A stretch of DNA of 9,779 nucleotides. Origin: Anaerolineales bacterium (lineage in GTDB: Bacteria; Chloroflexota; Anaerolineae; B4-G1; DUEL01). The stretch lies in the NCBI GenBank assembly GCA_015662065.1, contig DQUX01000314.1, forward strand, positions 1-9,779, written 5' to 3'. A program made the translations under genes and the position numbers. Positions 1 to 5,457 of this stretch are shown one piece after another; the first letter of the stretch is position 1, and each line of letters starts with the position of its first letter. The notes below the pieces were generated by a model. The model was not told the DNA's origin. It did not search any database and saw only the letters and a list, made by a program, of their open reading frames with translations.

Positions 1-759
1 GCCCTCTGCCCCGGCTGCCCCCACCGCGCTTTCTTCTACAACCTGCGCCGGTGGCGGCGGCAGGCGGTCTTCTCCGGCGACATCGGCTGCTACTCGATGG
101 GGGTTCTGCCTCCTTTCGAGACAATGGATATGCTCATCTCAATGGGGGCCAGCATCGGGATGGCCCACGGGCTGAAGCAGGCGGGGGCGCAGGAGAAGGT
201 GATCGCCATCATTGGCGACTCTACCTTCTTCCACGCCGGGCTCTCCCCCCTGGCCAGCACCGTCTACAACCGGGGCAACATCATTGTGGCGGTGCTGGAT
301 AACCGGATCACGGCGATGACCGGCGGGCAACAGCACCCGGGCACCGGTATCACCCTCCAGGGAGAGGAGGGAGTGCGCATCGAGATCGCGCCGGTGGCCC
401 GAGCCCTGGGCGTGAAGCACGTCTGGGAGGTGGATGCCTGGGATGTGAAGGGGATCAATCAAACGCTGAAGGAGGCAATGGCGGTGGAGGAAGGTCCCGC
501 CGTCGTGGTGGTCAAAGGGGCCTGCGTCTTCACCCCGTACTTCCGGCGGCGGCCGGTGGTGGCGGTGGATGCCGGGACCTGCACCGCCTGCGGCACCTGC
601 TTCCGGGTGGGCTGCCCGGCGATCCTCAAGAGCGAAGAGGTCCATCCCAAGACAGGGAAGGCCAAGGCAACGATCGACCCGCTTCTCTGTACCGGCTGCG
701 ACGTCTGCCTGCAGGTCTGTCCTGTAGGGGCGATCTATGGGACAGGGGGAGGTGAATAG
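1..759 (+). CDS. iorA: Indolepyruvate ferredoxin oxidoreductase, alpha subunit (3' part; start lies outside the window)
   Basis: This is the catalytic, thiamine-pyrophosphate-dependent subunit. With IorB it converts indolepyruvate and related aryl pyruvates plus CoA to aryl-acyl-CoA and CO2, passing electrons to ferredoxin in the cytoplasm during amino acid fermentation. The reading frame is open from base 1, giving 252 residues of a protein usually near 600, so the pyrimidine-binding half is missing. Seen here: CPGCPHR at residues 3-9 and a TPP/Mg-binding stretch, GDSTFFHAG (residues 72-80) followed by LDNRITAMTGGQ. A C-terminal 2x[4Fe-4S] ferredoxin domain has C194, C197, C200, C205 (CX2CX2CX4C) and C230, C233, C236, C240 (CX2CX2CX3C). 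The longer spacing in the first cluster is, as I recall, an IorA trait. An internal ATG at 97 is in frame but falls within the conserved domain, so it is not the start. The gene is followed directly by iorB. Confidence 0.95.
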   Translation, partial: ALCPGCPHRAFFYNLRRWRRQAVFSGDIGCYSMGVLPPFETMDMLISMGASIGMAHGLKQAGAQEKVIAIIGDSTFFHAGLSPLASTVYNRGNIIVAVLDNRITAMTGGQQHPGTGITLQGEEGVRIEIAPVARALGVKHVWEVDAWDVKGINQTLKEAMAVEEGPAVVVVKGACVFTPYFRRRPVVAVDAGTCTACGTCFRVGCPAILKSEEVHPKTGKAKATIDPLLCTGCDVCLQVCPVGAIYGTGGGE

Positions 760-1341
760 ATGCAGAAGAACTTCCTCTTCGTCGGCGTCGGCGGGCAGGG
801 GACCCTGACCGCTTCCGACATCGCCGCCCAAGTGGGAATCGACCTGGGGCTGGAGGCGAAGAAGTCGGAGGTGCACGGGTTTGCCCAACGGGGCGGCGTG
901 GTGGAGAGCCACGTCCGCTGGGGGCCCCAGGTGGGCTCCCCCACCTGCGAGAAGGGGACGGTGGACGTGCTGGTGGCGTTTGAGCTTTTGGAAGCAGCCC
1001 GCTGGATCGAGTGGCTCCGCCCCGGTGGCACGGTGGTGGTCAACACTCAGAAGATCACGCCGATGTCGGTGAGTGTGGGGAGCGCCACCTACCCGTCCTC
1101 CCCGGCGATCCTGGAGGCCCTTAACGCACGGGCGGGGCGGGTCGTCGCCGTGGACGGGCTGGCGCTGGCAGAGCAAGCAGGGACCACCCGCGCCGTCAAC
1201 ACCGTCGTCCTGGGGGCCCTCTCTGCCCTGCTGGACACACCGCCGGAGGTGTGGGAGGAGGCCATCGTGCGGCGGGTCCCGCCCCGCTACGCCGACGTCA
1301 ACCGCGTCGCCTTCCGGCTGGGAAGGGAGACGGTTGGATAG
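760..1341 (+). CDS. iorB: Indolepyruvate ferredoxin oxidoreductase, beta subunit
   Basis: This is the small partner of IorA, homologous to the gamma domain of pyruvate:ferredoxin oxidoreductase, and needed for the CoA-dependent oxidative decarboxylation. The 193-residue protein is full length for the family. It opens with a Rossmann-like GVGGQGTLTAS segment (about residues 9-19). This is followed by EVHGFAQRGGVVESHVRWG, typical of the domain, and later by LRPGGTVVVN. The ATG directly abuts the TAG stop of iorA, and a good Shine-Dalgarno (GGAGGTGA) lies inside the end of iorA, so the two are co-transcribed and probably translated in fixed ratio. Family assignment is secure. The preferred substrate (indole-, phenyl- or hydroxyphenyl-pyruvate) cannot be read from the sequence. 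Confidence 0.95.
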   Translation: MQKNFLFVGVGGQGTLTASDIAAQVGIDLGLEAKKSEVHGFAQRGGVVESHVRWGPQVGSPTCEKGTVDVLVAFELLEAARWIEWLRPGGTVVVNTQKITPMSVSVGSATYPSSPAILEALNARAGRVVAVDGLALAEQAGTTRAVNTVVLGALSALLDTPPEVWEEAIVRRVPPRYADVNRVAFRLGRETVG

Positions 1342-1431
1342 CCCAGGCCTGAGGAAGCCGGGGCGGTGAGGCTGGCCCGCGTCGCCGTGAACAGGCGGCG
1401 CGGTTCCGCCATCGCCTCAGGCCGGCCTGGG
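1342..1431. other. Nested long hairpin between convergent genes; bidirectional terminator or structured RNA
   Basis: Four stacked stems can be drawn by eye in one 90-nt unit that starts at the base after the iorB stop. They are 1342-1349 with 1424-1431 (8 bp), 1350-1354 with 1415-1419 (5 bp), 1362-1366 with 1406-1410 (5 bp), and 1377-1386 with 1394-1403 (10 bp, one G-T) around the loop GTGAACA. It lies between iorB (+) and the DUF59 gene (-). No run of T follows on either strand, so it is not a classical intrinsic terminator. A smaller stem, 1450-1454 with 1460-1464, follows. It matches no RNA family I recognise. Confidence 0.5.
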
Positions 1432-1472
1432 GCACAGTTCCACGAGGGAGGGTTGTACGAACCCGGCCTTCG

Positions 1473-1793
1473 CTAACCAAACCCCAGCCGCTGCCTCTCC
1501 TCCGCCGCCATCATCGAGGGGTCCCACCGCTCCGTCCCGAGGGTCACCCGCACCGGTCGGTCGATGACCGCCTGGGCCGCCGCCCGGGCCTGCTCCATAA
1601 TCATCCCCGCCAGGGGGCAGAACGGCGCGGTGAGGATCATAGTGATGTGGAGTTCTCCCTCCACCTCCTCGATCTTCCGCACCAGCCCCAAGTCCACGAC
1701 GCTGATGCCGATCTCCGGATCGTACACCTCCTTCAGGGCGTCCCAGACGCGCTGCAGGTCTTCCTCCAAAAAGACGGGCTGTGTGTCGCTCAT
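1473..1793 (-). CDS. MIP18/DUF59 family iron-sulfur assembly protein (SufT-like)
   Basis: This is a small cytoplasmic protein of the MIP18 (DUF59, PaaD/SufT) family, whose members help mature iron-sulfur proteins. Its 106 residues cover the single domain. Seen: DPEIGISVVDLGLV at residues 25-38, TAPFCPLAG at 55-63 with the conserved C59, and WDPSMM near the C-terminus. An AAGGAG Shine-Dalgarno lies 8 bases upstream of the ATG. The gene is divergent from sufS across a shared promoter region, which fits a role with the Suf genes. PaaD of phenylacetate degradation belongs to the same family, but no phenylacetate genes are visible here. The exact client or cluster-carrier role is an inference from family and neighbours. 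Confidence 0.88.
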   Translation of the reverse strand: MSDTQPVFLEEDLQRVWDALKEVYDPEIGISVVDLGLVRKIEEVEGELHITMILTAPFCPLAGMIMEQARAAAQAVIDRPVRVTLGTERWDPSMMAAEERQRLGFG

Positions 1794-1823
1794 CCCTTGC
1801 TCCTTGTTGTGCTGATGGAGGTG

Positions 1824-1852
1824 ATTATACCACGCCCCTCCCGGTCTGTCAA
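1824..1852 (-). promoter_or_regulatory. Consensus sigma-A promoter for the DUF59 gene
   Basis: On the minus strand TTGACA (1847-1852) and TATAAT (1824-1829) are separated by exactly 17 bases, matching both hexamers of the consensus. It sits 31 bases upstream of the DUF59 start. It faces away from the sufS promoter, and the two -35 elements are 34 bases apart. Confidence 0.85.
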
Positions 1853-1886
1853 AAAAGCAGAAGGCGGTCGTATAAACCGACGGGGG

Positions 1887-1914
1887 TTGCGCGCCGGCCC
1901 AAACGTGCTATACT
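1887..1914 (+). promoter_or_regulatory. Promoter for sufS-sufU-sufU, with extended -10
   Basis: TTGCGC (1887-1892) and TATACT (1909-1914) are 16 bases apart. The -10 is preceded by TGC, so it has the TGn extension. It lies 41 bases upstream of the sufS ATG. Between this promoter and the divergent one is a weak dyad, CGGT (1865-1868) and ACCG (1876-1879). It could bind a regulator but is too short to assign. Confidence 0.7.
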
Positions 1915-1955
1915 TCCACCATCGTCGTATCCCCTACCCAACGTAAGGGAGAGAG

Positions 1956-3188
1956 ATGAAGCTGGACATAGAGCGAGTTCGGGCCGACTTCCCCATCCTC
2001 CTCCGACAGATCCACGACAAGCCCCTGATCTTCCTGGACAGCGCCGCCAGTTCCCAGAAACCCCTGCCGGTCCTGCAGGCGATGGAAGCGGCCTATCGGC
2101 AGTGTTATGCCAACGTTCACCGAGGGGTGTATACCCTCAGCGAGGAGGCCACCTGTTCCTACGAAGCCGCACGGGACAAGGTGGCCTCTTTCATTAACGC
2201 TCGAGCGCGGGAGGAGGTCATCTTCACCCGCAACACCACCGAGGCCATCAACCTGGTCGCCTACACCTGGGGGCGGGCAAATATCGGCCCCGGCGACCGG
2301 ATTCTGCTGACGGAGATGGAACACCACTCCAATATCGTCCCCTGGCAGGTCCTGGCCCAGGAGCGGGGGGCCGAGCTGGTCTACCTGCCCGTCACCGACG
2401 ACGGGCGGCTTCAGATGGACCGGTTGGATGATCTGCTGGACGAGCGGGTCAAGTTGGTGGCCGTCACCATGATGTCCAACGTGCTGGGGACGATCACCCC
2501 GGTGCGGGAGATCGTCCGGCGGGCCCACGCCATCGGGGCAGTGGTGCTGGTGGACGGCGCGCAGGGGGTGCCCCACCTGCCGGTGGACGTGCAGGACATA
2601 GGGTGCGATTTCCTGGCTTTTTCCGGCCATAAAATGTGTGGCCCCAGCGGCATCGGGGTCCTCTACGGGCGGGAGGCGCTGCTGGAGGGGATGCCTCCCT
2701 TCCTAGGCGGCGGGGATATGATCCGCCGGGTAGAGCTGCACCGTTCCACCTGGAACGACCTGCCGTGGAAGTTCGAGGCCGGCACCCCGGCCATCGTCGA
2801 GGGGATCGGCCTGGGGGCAGCGGTAGACTATCTGGAAGGGCTGGGGATGGAAGCGGTCGCCGCCCACGAACGGGAGACGGTCGCTTATGCGCTGGAGCGT
2901 CTCGCGGCGCTGCCGGGGATGCGCATCCTCGGGCCGCCGGCCGAGGCGCGGGGCGGCGTGGTCGCCTTTACCTTCCGTGATATCCACCCCCACGACCTGG
3001 CCCACCTCTTGGACCTGGAGGGGATCGCGGTGCGGGCCGGCCATCACTGCGCCCAACCCCTCCACAAGCGACTGGGGCTGGTCGCCACCACCCGCGCCAG
3101 TTTCTATCTCTACAACACCCCCCAGGAAGCCGACCGGTTGGCCGAGGCGCTGGAAAAGGCAGCCCGCATCCTGGGCAAGGCGGGGTGA
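1956..3188 (+). CDS. sufS: Cysteine desulfurase SufS (group II, PLP-dependent)
   Basis: SufS takes sulfur from L-cysteine as an enzyme persulfide and hands it to SufU for iron-sulfur cluster assembly, releasing alanine. At 410 residues it has the normal length. Seen: the N-terminal FLDSAASSQKP; VHRGVYTLSEEAT at 54-66; MEHHSNIVPW at 121-130 with the PLP-stacking histidine; D200 and Q203 in VDGAQGV; the Schiff-base lysine K226 in SGHKMCGPSGIG; the catalytic cysteine C365 in RAGHHCAQP; and TTRASFYLYNT near the end. The short active-site segment and the GHHC context mark the SufS/CsdA class rather than IscS. The start is set by GGGAGAGAG just upstream of the ATG. It leads an operon with two sufU genes, its usual sulfur acceptors. 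No SufBCD genes lie nearby. Confidence 0.96.
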   Translation: MKLDIERVRADFPILLRQIHDKPLIFLDSAASSQKPLPVLQAMEAAYRQCYANVHRGVYTLSEEATCSYEAARDKVASFINARAREEVIFTRNTTEAINLVAYTWGRANIGPGDRILLTEMEHHSNIVPWQVLAQERGAELVYLPVTDDGRLQMDRLDDLLDERVKLVAVTMMSNVLGTITPVREIVRRAHAIGAVVLVDGAQGVPHLPVDVQDIGCDFLAFSGHKMCGPSGIGVLYGREALLEGMPPFLGGGDMIRRVELHRSTWNDLPWKFEAGTPAIVEGIGLGAAVDYLEGLGMEAVAAHERETVAYALERLAALPGMRILGPPAEARGGVVAFTFRDIHPHDLAHLLDLEGIAVRAGHHCAQPLHKRLGLVATTRASFYLYNTPQEADRLAEALEKAARILGKAG

Positions 3189-3217
3189 GGGCCCACCCCA
3201 CAGGCGAGAGGACTGCG

Positions 3218-3610
3218 ATGGACGACCTCTACCGGGAACATATCCTCGATCACTACGCCCACCCCCGCAACCGGGGGCGGCTGGAGGCCCCCGACATCAT
3301 CGCCGACGCCGACGACCCCTCCTGCGGCGATCAGGTCCACATCGAGATCGCGCTGGACCCCGAAGGACGCATCGCCCAGGTCGCCTTTGAGGGGGAGGGC
3401 TGCATCGTCAGCATGGCTTCCGCCTCCATCTTCACCGAGCACATCAAGGGGAAATCGCTGGAGGAACTGGCCTCCCTCACCGAGGAGGAGGTCCTGGCGA
3501 TGCTGGACGCCCCGGTGGGCTCCAACCGCCGCCGCTGCGCGCTGACGCCGCTGACGGCGCTGCGGGCGGGGCTGAGGACGTACCCCAAGAACCCCAGTTC
3601 GGACGGATAA
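3218..3610 (+). CDS. sufU: SufU-type sulfur acceptor / scaffold protein, first copy
   Basis: SufU accepts the persulfide sulfur from SufS, in characterised members through a zinc site that swaps ligands with the SufS active site. The 130-residue protein has LYREHILDHYAHPRNRGRLE at the start, C36 and D38 in the CGD motif, C62 in EGEGCIVSMASAS, and C107 in RRRCAL. These are the four expected zinc ligands. An in-frame GTG at 3185 overlaps the sufS stop and would add 11 residues. The ATG at 3218 is preferred because the family begins there and GAGAGGA precedes it. The protein is slightly shorter than many SufU. IscU-like cluster scaffolding is the alternative role. The next gene is a paralogue. 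Confidence 0.9.
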   Translation: MDDLYREHILDHYAHPRNRGRLEAPDIIADADDPSCGDQVHIEIALDPEGRIAQVAFEGEGCIVSMASASIFTEHIKGKSLEELASLTEEEVLAMLDAPVGSNRRRCALTPLTALRAGLRTYPKNPSSDG

Positions 3611-3616
3611 GACGGG

Positions 3617-3997
3617 ATGGCCCAATCCCCCTACCGCGAGCGCATCCTAGATCATTACCGGAACCCCCGCCATCGGGGACGGTTGGAGGGGCCCGACCTC
3701 GTCGGCGAGGCGGACAACCCCGTCTGCGGCGACCGGGTCCGGCTGGAGCTCCGGCTGGATGAGGCGGAGCAGGTGGTCGAGGCGGCCTTCGGAGGGGATG
3801 GGTGTGTCATCTCGATGGCGGCCGCCTCGATGTTGGCCGAGCAGGTTCACGGGCTCAACTTAGAGGAACTACGAGGGCTGACGGAGAAGGATATGCTGGC
3901 GATGCTGGGGGTGGAGTTGGGTCGGGCGCGGACCCAATGCGCGCTGATGCCGCTGCGGGCATTGCAGGCGGCGCTGAAGGCCCTGCCCACCCGATGA
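3617..3997 (+). CDS. sufU: SufU-type protein, second tandem copy
   Basis: This 126-residue paralogue of the preceding gene begins 6 bases after its stop and is surely in the same transcript. Aligned by eye, about half of the residues are identical. It keeps all the metal-site residues: C37 and D39 in CGD, C63 in GDGCVISMAAAS, and C108 in TQCAL. It also keeps the N-terminal YRERILDHYRNPRHRGRLE. The spacing between the CGD and second cysteine motifs is the same in both copies, so they look like an old tandem duplication with both members under constraint rather than a decaying copy. One may be the sulfur acceptor of SufS and the other a scaffold or carrier, or they may act as a heteromer. The sequence cannot separate these options. 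Confidence 0.88.
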   Translation: MAQSPYRERILDHYRNPRHRGRLEGPDLVGEADNPVCGDRVRLELRLDEAEQVVEAAFGGDGCVISMAAASMLAEQVHGLNLEELRGLTEKDMLAMLGVELGRARTQCALMPLRALQAALKALPTR

Positions 3998-4012
3998 CCC
4001 GGCCCCGTTTCC

Positions 4013-4039
4013 CCCTCCGCCGATCACCAGGCGGGAGGG
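4013..4039. terminator. Hairpin between convergent sufU and NTPase genes, possible two-way terminator
   Basis: CCCTCCGCC (4013-4021) pairs with GGCGGGAGGG (4030-4039), leaving one bulged G and an 8-base loop. It lies in the 51-bp gap where the sufS-sufU-sufU transcript meets the - strand NTPase transcript. A T-tract is lacking on both sides, so termination efficiency is uncertain. Confidence 0.45.
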
Positions 4040-4048
4040 AATCCGCGC

Positions 4049-4570
4049 TCACGGATCCACCTCCAGCCCCTCCACCAGCGCGGCCGGGAGTTGATCCCGG
4101 TTCCGCCGCGTGACGGTAACAACGGCGGGGTCCAGGGCCGCCAGCCTCCGCCGGACCTCGGCCACCAGTTCGGGGCGGACCACGACCAGGGCCATCCGGA
4201 ACCGCCCGGCACGGAGCAGGTCCAGGGCCGCCACCCACCCCTGCTGCCGCTCCACCTCCAAAGGCCCCATCTCGTCCACCACCAGCAGGTCGCAGGGGAG
4301 AGCGCGGGTCAGCGCCCGGGCCCCCCAAGCCAGCGCCTCGGGGTCGAAGAGATAGCGGCCCTGGCGCACCCCTGCTGTGAAAGTCGTCAGCCGTCGGCGG
4401 TCGCCGGTGCGCACCTCCACCACCTCCCGCTGGCCCCTTACGCCAGCGCGCAGGGTAAGCAGCCCCCCGCAGGTCCAGCCCGCCGCTTTCGCCAGCGTCA
4501 CCGCCCTGCGGCAGACAGTGGTCTTGCCCACCCCTCGTTCCCCAGTTATGAGAAGCACGCGACCGGCCAT
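4049..4570 (-). CDS. THEP1-like nucleoside triphosphatase (NTPase_1 family)
   Basis: This is a P-loop NTPase of the THEP1/NTPase_1 family, whose characterised members hydrolyse ATP, GTP and other NTPs in vitro and whose cell role is unclear. The 173-residue protein starts almost at once with the Walker A motif GERGVGKTT (residues 10-18). It carries the Walker B-like LLVVDEMGPLE (95-105), and GRYLFDPEALAWG lies between them in the place the family usually has its FDPE-like region. Length matches single-domain THEP1 (about 170-190). The family is best known from archaea, animals and thermophilic bacteria, which adds to the hint of a thermophile. The gene is 55 bases downstream of the tmRNA on the same strand, with a hairpin between. 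No clear Shine-Dalgarno or promoter of its own is seen, so it may depend on read-through from ssrA. Confidence 0.85.
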   Translation of the reverse strand: MAGRVLLITGERGVGKTTVCRRAVTLAKAAGWTCGGLLTLRAGVRGQREVVEVRTGDRRRLTTFTAGVRQGRYLFDPEALAWGARALTRALPCDLLVVDEMGPLEVERQQGWVAALDLLRAGRFRMALVVVRPELVAEVRRRLAALDPAVVTVTRRNRDQLPAALVEGLEVDP

Positions 4571-4581
4571 ATCACGCCAGA

Positions 4582-4621
4582 GGCCGGTACAGGCGGCCCT
4601 CTACGTCCGCCCATACCGGCC
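4582..4621 (-). terminator. Hairpin directly after the tmRNA 3' end
   Basis: On the minus strand GGCCGGTA pairs perfectly with TACCGGCC (outer 8 bp), and GGCGG pairs with CCGCC inside it. The structure begins 4 bases after the encoded CCA of ssrA. It is followed by TCTGGCGTGAT rather than a true T-run, and the NTPase start codon is 12 bases further on. It may terminate ssrA partially, guide 3' processing, or sit in the NTPase leader. Confidence 0.55.
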
Positions 4622-4625
4622 GGTC

Positions 4626-5009
4626 TGGTGGAGATGGCGGGAATCGAACCCGCGTCCGAAGGATTCGGTCAAGGACTTCTACGAGCGTAGTCGGCCCTTT
4701 CCTCTTGCCCGGGGAGTCGCTGCCGACCGCGCTACACCCGGGCCTAGCCGATGGTTTCTTGAGCGACCTTATCGGCGTCCGGCCGCCGCACGCCAGCATT
4801 GTGACACCCGGCCCCCGGCCCACCGGCGCGAGACCGAGGCGGGCGGGGTCGCGTCTAGCGGCCCGTTTTTCCCACTACCGCACTAGGCGGCGACGGGAAT
4901 TGCAGCCCAATTGTTGGCACTCTTGGGTTTGCGCTCCGTTGTTAACGGGGCGGGAGCCCCCCGGCTCGCCGTCCGTGACCAACCTCCCCCGTCGAGACCT
5001 TTCATCCCC
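4626..5009 (-). ncRNA. ssrA: Transfer-messenger RNA (tmRNA, one-piece)
   Basis: tmRNA rescues ribosomes stalled on broken mRNA and adds a degradation tag. It is recognised from both ends on the minus strand. The 5' end GGGGATGAAAGG is followed by CTCGACGGGG, and the 3' end has a T-arm GCGGG-TTCGATT-CCCGC followed by CATCTCC, A and an encoded CCA. The acceptor stem GGGGATG/CATCTCC pairs over 7 bp with one G-U. The usual TTCGAC after the first stem is CTCGAC here. The 384-nt length is normal for a one-piece tmRNA. It is transcribed with tRNA-Arg, whose 3' end is 22 bases upstream, from the promoter at 5129-5157. Confidence 0.96.
4883..4918 (-). CDS. tmRNA tag reading frame, ANNWAAIPVAA
   Basis: Within the tmRNA a short frame beginning with a GCC alanine resume codon reads ANNWAAIPVAA and ends in TAG. 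The AN start and the small hydrophobic end finishing in AA match the general form of proteolysis tags such as ANDENYALAA. The frame is also open upstream, as expected, because the resume codon is not an initiator. The exact resume codon is an inference from tag form. Confidence 0.75.
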   Translation of the reverse strand, partial: ANNWAAIPVAA

Positions 5010-5031
5010 ACGAACGGAGGCCTTGCGCTCC

Positions 5032-5108
5032 TGGTACCCCCGACAGGACTCGAACCTGTAACCTTTTGGTCCGCAACCAAACGCTCTGTCCAATTGAGCT
5101 ACGGGGGC
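5032..5108 (-). tRNA. tRNA-Arg, anticodon GCG (reads CGC)
   Basis: A full cloverleaf can be drawn on the minus strand. The acceptor is GCCCCCG/CGGGGGT (G1-U72 wobble), the D-arm GCTC-AATTGGACA-GAGC, the anticodon stem TTTGG/CCAAA around loop TTGCGGA, and the T-arm ACAGG-TTCGAGT-CCTGT. Discriminator A and CCA are encoded. The anticodon, at 5072-5074, is GCG. The A after GG in the D-loop fits the arginine identity base A20. In most bacteria the tRNA for CGN codons has ACG, edited to ICG. The encoded G34 here is unusual. Confidence 0.95.
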
Positions 5109-5128
5109 GTGCTTTCCCGAGCAATTAG

Positions 5129-5157
5129 ATTATACCACCGCTTTCTGATTCTTTCAA
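5129..5157 (-). promoter_or_regulatory. Promoter for tRNA-Arg and tmRNA
   Basis: On the minus strand TTGAAA (5152-5157) and TATAAT (5129-5134) are 17 bases apart. The -10 is 20 bases upstream of the tRNA 5' end, leaving a short leader. No other promoter is seen between the tRNA and ssrA, so both RNAs likely come from this site. Confidence 0.85.
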
Positions 5158-5185
5158 GCGCGATTTCTCTGGCGGTAGGGCGGGC

Positions 5186-5208
5186 GCGCCGGAATAGGAT
5201 TCCGGCGC
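5186..5208. repeat. Perfect palindrome, GCGCCGGAAT arms
   Basis: GCGCCGGAAT (5186-5195) and ATTCCGGCGC (5199-5208) form a perfect 10-bp stem with a 3-base loop. It sits upstream of the tRNA-Arg promoter in the gene-free stretch 5158-5540. No T-tract follows. It has the look of a short dispersed intergenic palindrome, though no second copy is in the window. Confidence 0.6.
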
Positions 5209-5217
5209 TACACCGCT

Positions 5218-5354
5218 GCTGGCGAATTCTCTGCCCGGCGCGGTGAGGTGCAACGCACCTGTCAAATCGGCATAGGGAACTGCTCGGATGGCTGCCCGAA
5301 TCTGCTTCGTGAACACTTGAAGGGCAGAGGTGCGTTGCACCTGAACTCGCCAGC
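5218..5354. repeat. Inverted pair of short repeats, each carrying the AGGTGC-N3-GCACCT palindrome
   Basis: The 15-mer at 5246-5260 (AGGTGCAACGCACCT) recurs at 5328-5342 as its exact reverse complement. Each is itself a 6-bp hairpin. A second inverted match flanks them. Read on the minus strand, 5218-5236 is GGGCAG, A, GAATTCGCCAGC. On the plus strand, 5322-5354 is GGGCAG, the 15-mer palindrome, then GAACTCGCCAGC. The stretch between shows no convincing coding frame or motif. The arrangement resembles miniature, palindrome-bearing intergenic repeats. Confidence 0.65.
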
Positions 5355-5398
5355 GGTATCAGCCTTGGGGCAAACGGTCCCCCGCGCGCTCGCGGACC

Positions 5399-5457
5399 AC
5401 GAATCCCACGAATCGGGCGAACGGAGCCGTCCACGAATGAGGTACGAATACACGAAT
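5399..5457 (+). repeat. Five irregularly spaced ACGAAT direct repeats
   Basis: ACGAAT occurs at 5399, 5408, 5433, 5444 and 5452, mostly as CACGAAT or TACGAAT, with spacing of 9, 25, 11 and 8 bases. A related reversed stretch (ATTCGTTCATTC) follows around 5497. The spacing is too irregular and the unit too short for CRISPR. It looks like a degenerate dispersed repeat. Confidence 0.6.

Noticed and set aside
139..1176. Long minus-strand frame of 345 codons over iorA-iorB
   Set aside because: It is the antisense shadow of two well-supported genes in GC-rich DNA, rich in H, P, R and G with no recognisable domain.
1448..1466. T-arm-like stem-loop suggesting a tRNA fragment after iorB
   Set aside because: The loop lacks the TTCRA pattern in the right register, and no acceptor or anticodon stem can be paired around it.
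3185..3217. GTG start of the first sufU overlapping the sufS stop
   Set aside because: SufU proteins begin close to the LYREHILDHY block, and the ATG at 3218 has its own GAGAGGA. The extra 11 residues look non-conserved.
4626..4660. Attachment site of an integrated element at the ssrA 3' end
   Set aside because: No duplicate of the ssrA 3' end and no integrase are found in the window, so nothing supports an island boundary here.
4572..5093. Several short coding frames across the tmRNA and tRNA region
   Set aside because: The stretch is explained by ssrA and tRNA-Arg. The only translated part expected is the tmRNA tag.
5399..5457. ACGAAT repeats as a CRISPR array
   Set aside because: The units are 6-7 bases with irregular spacing of 8 to 25 bases, and no cas genes are present.
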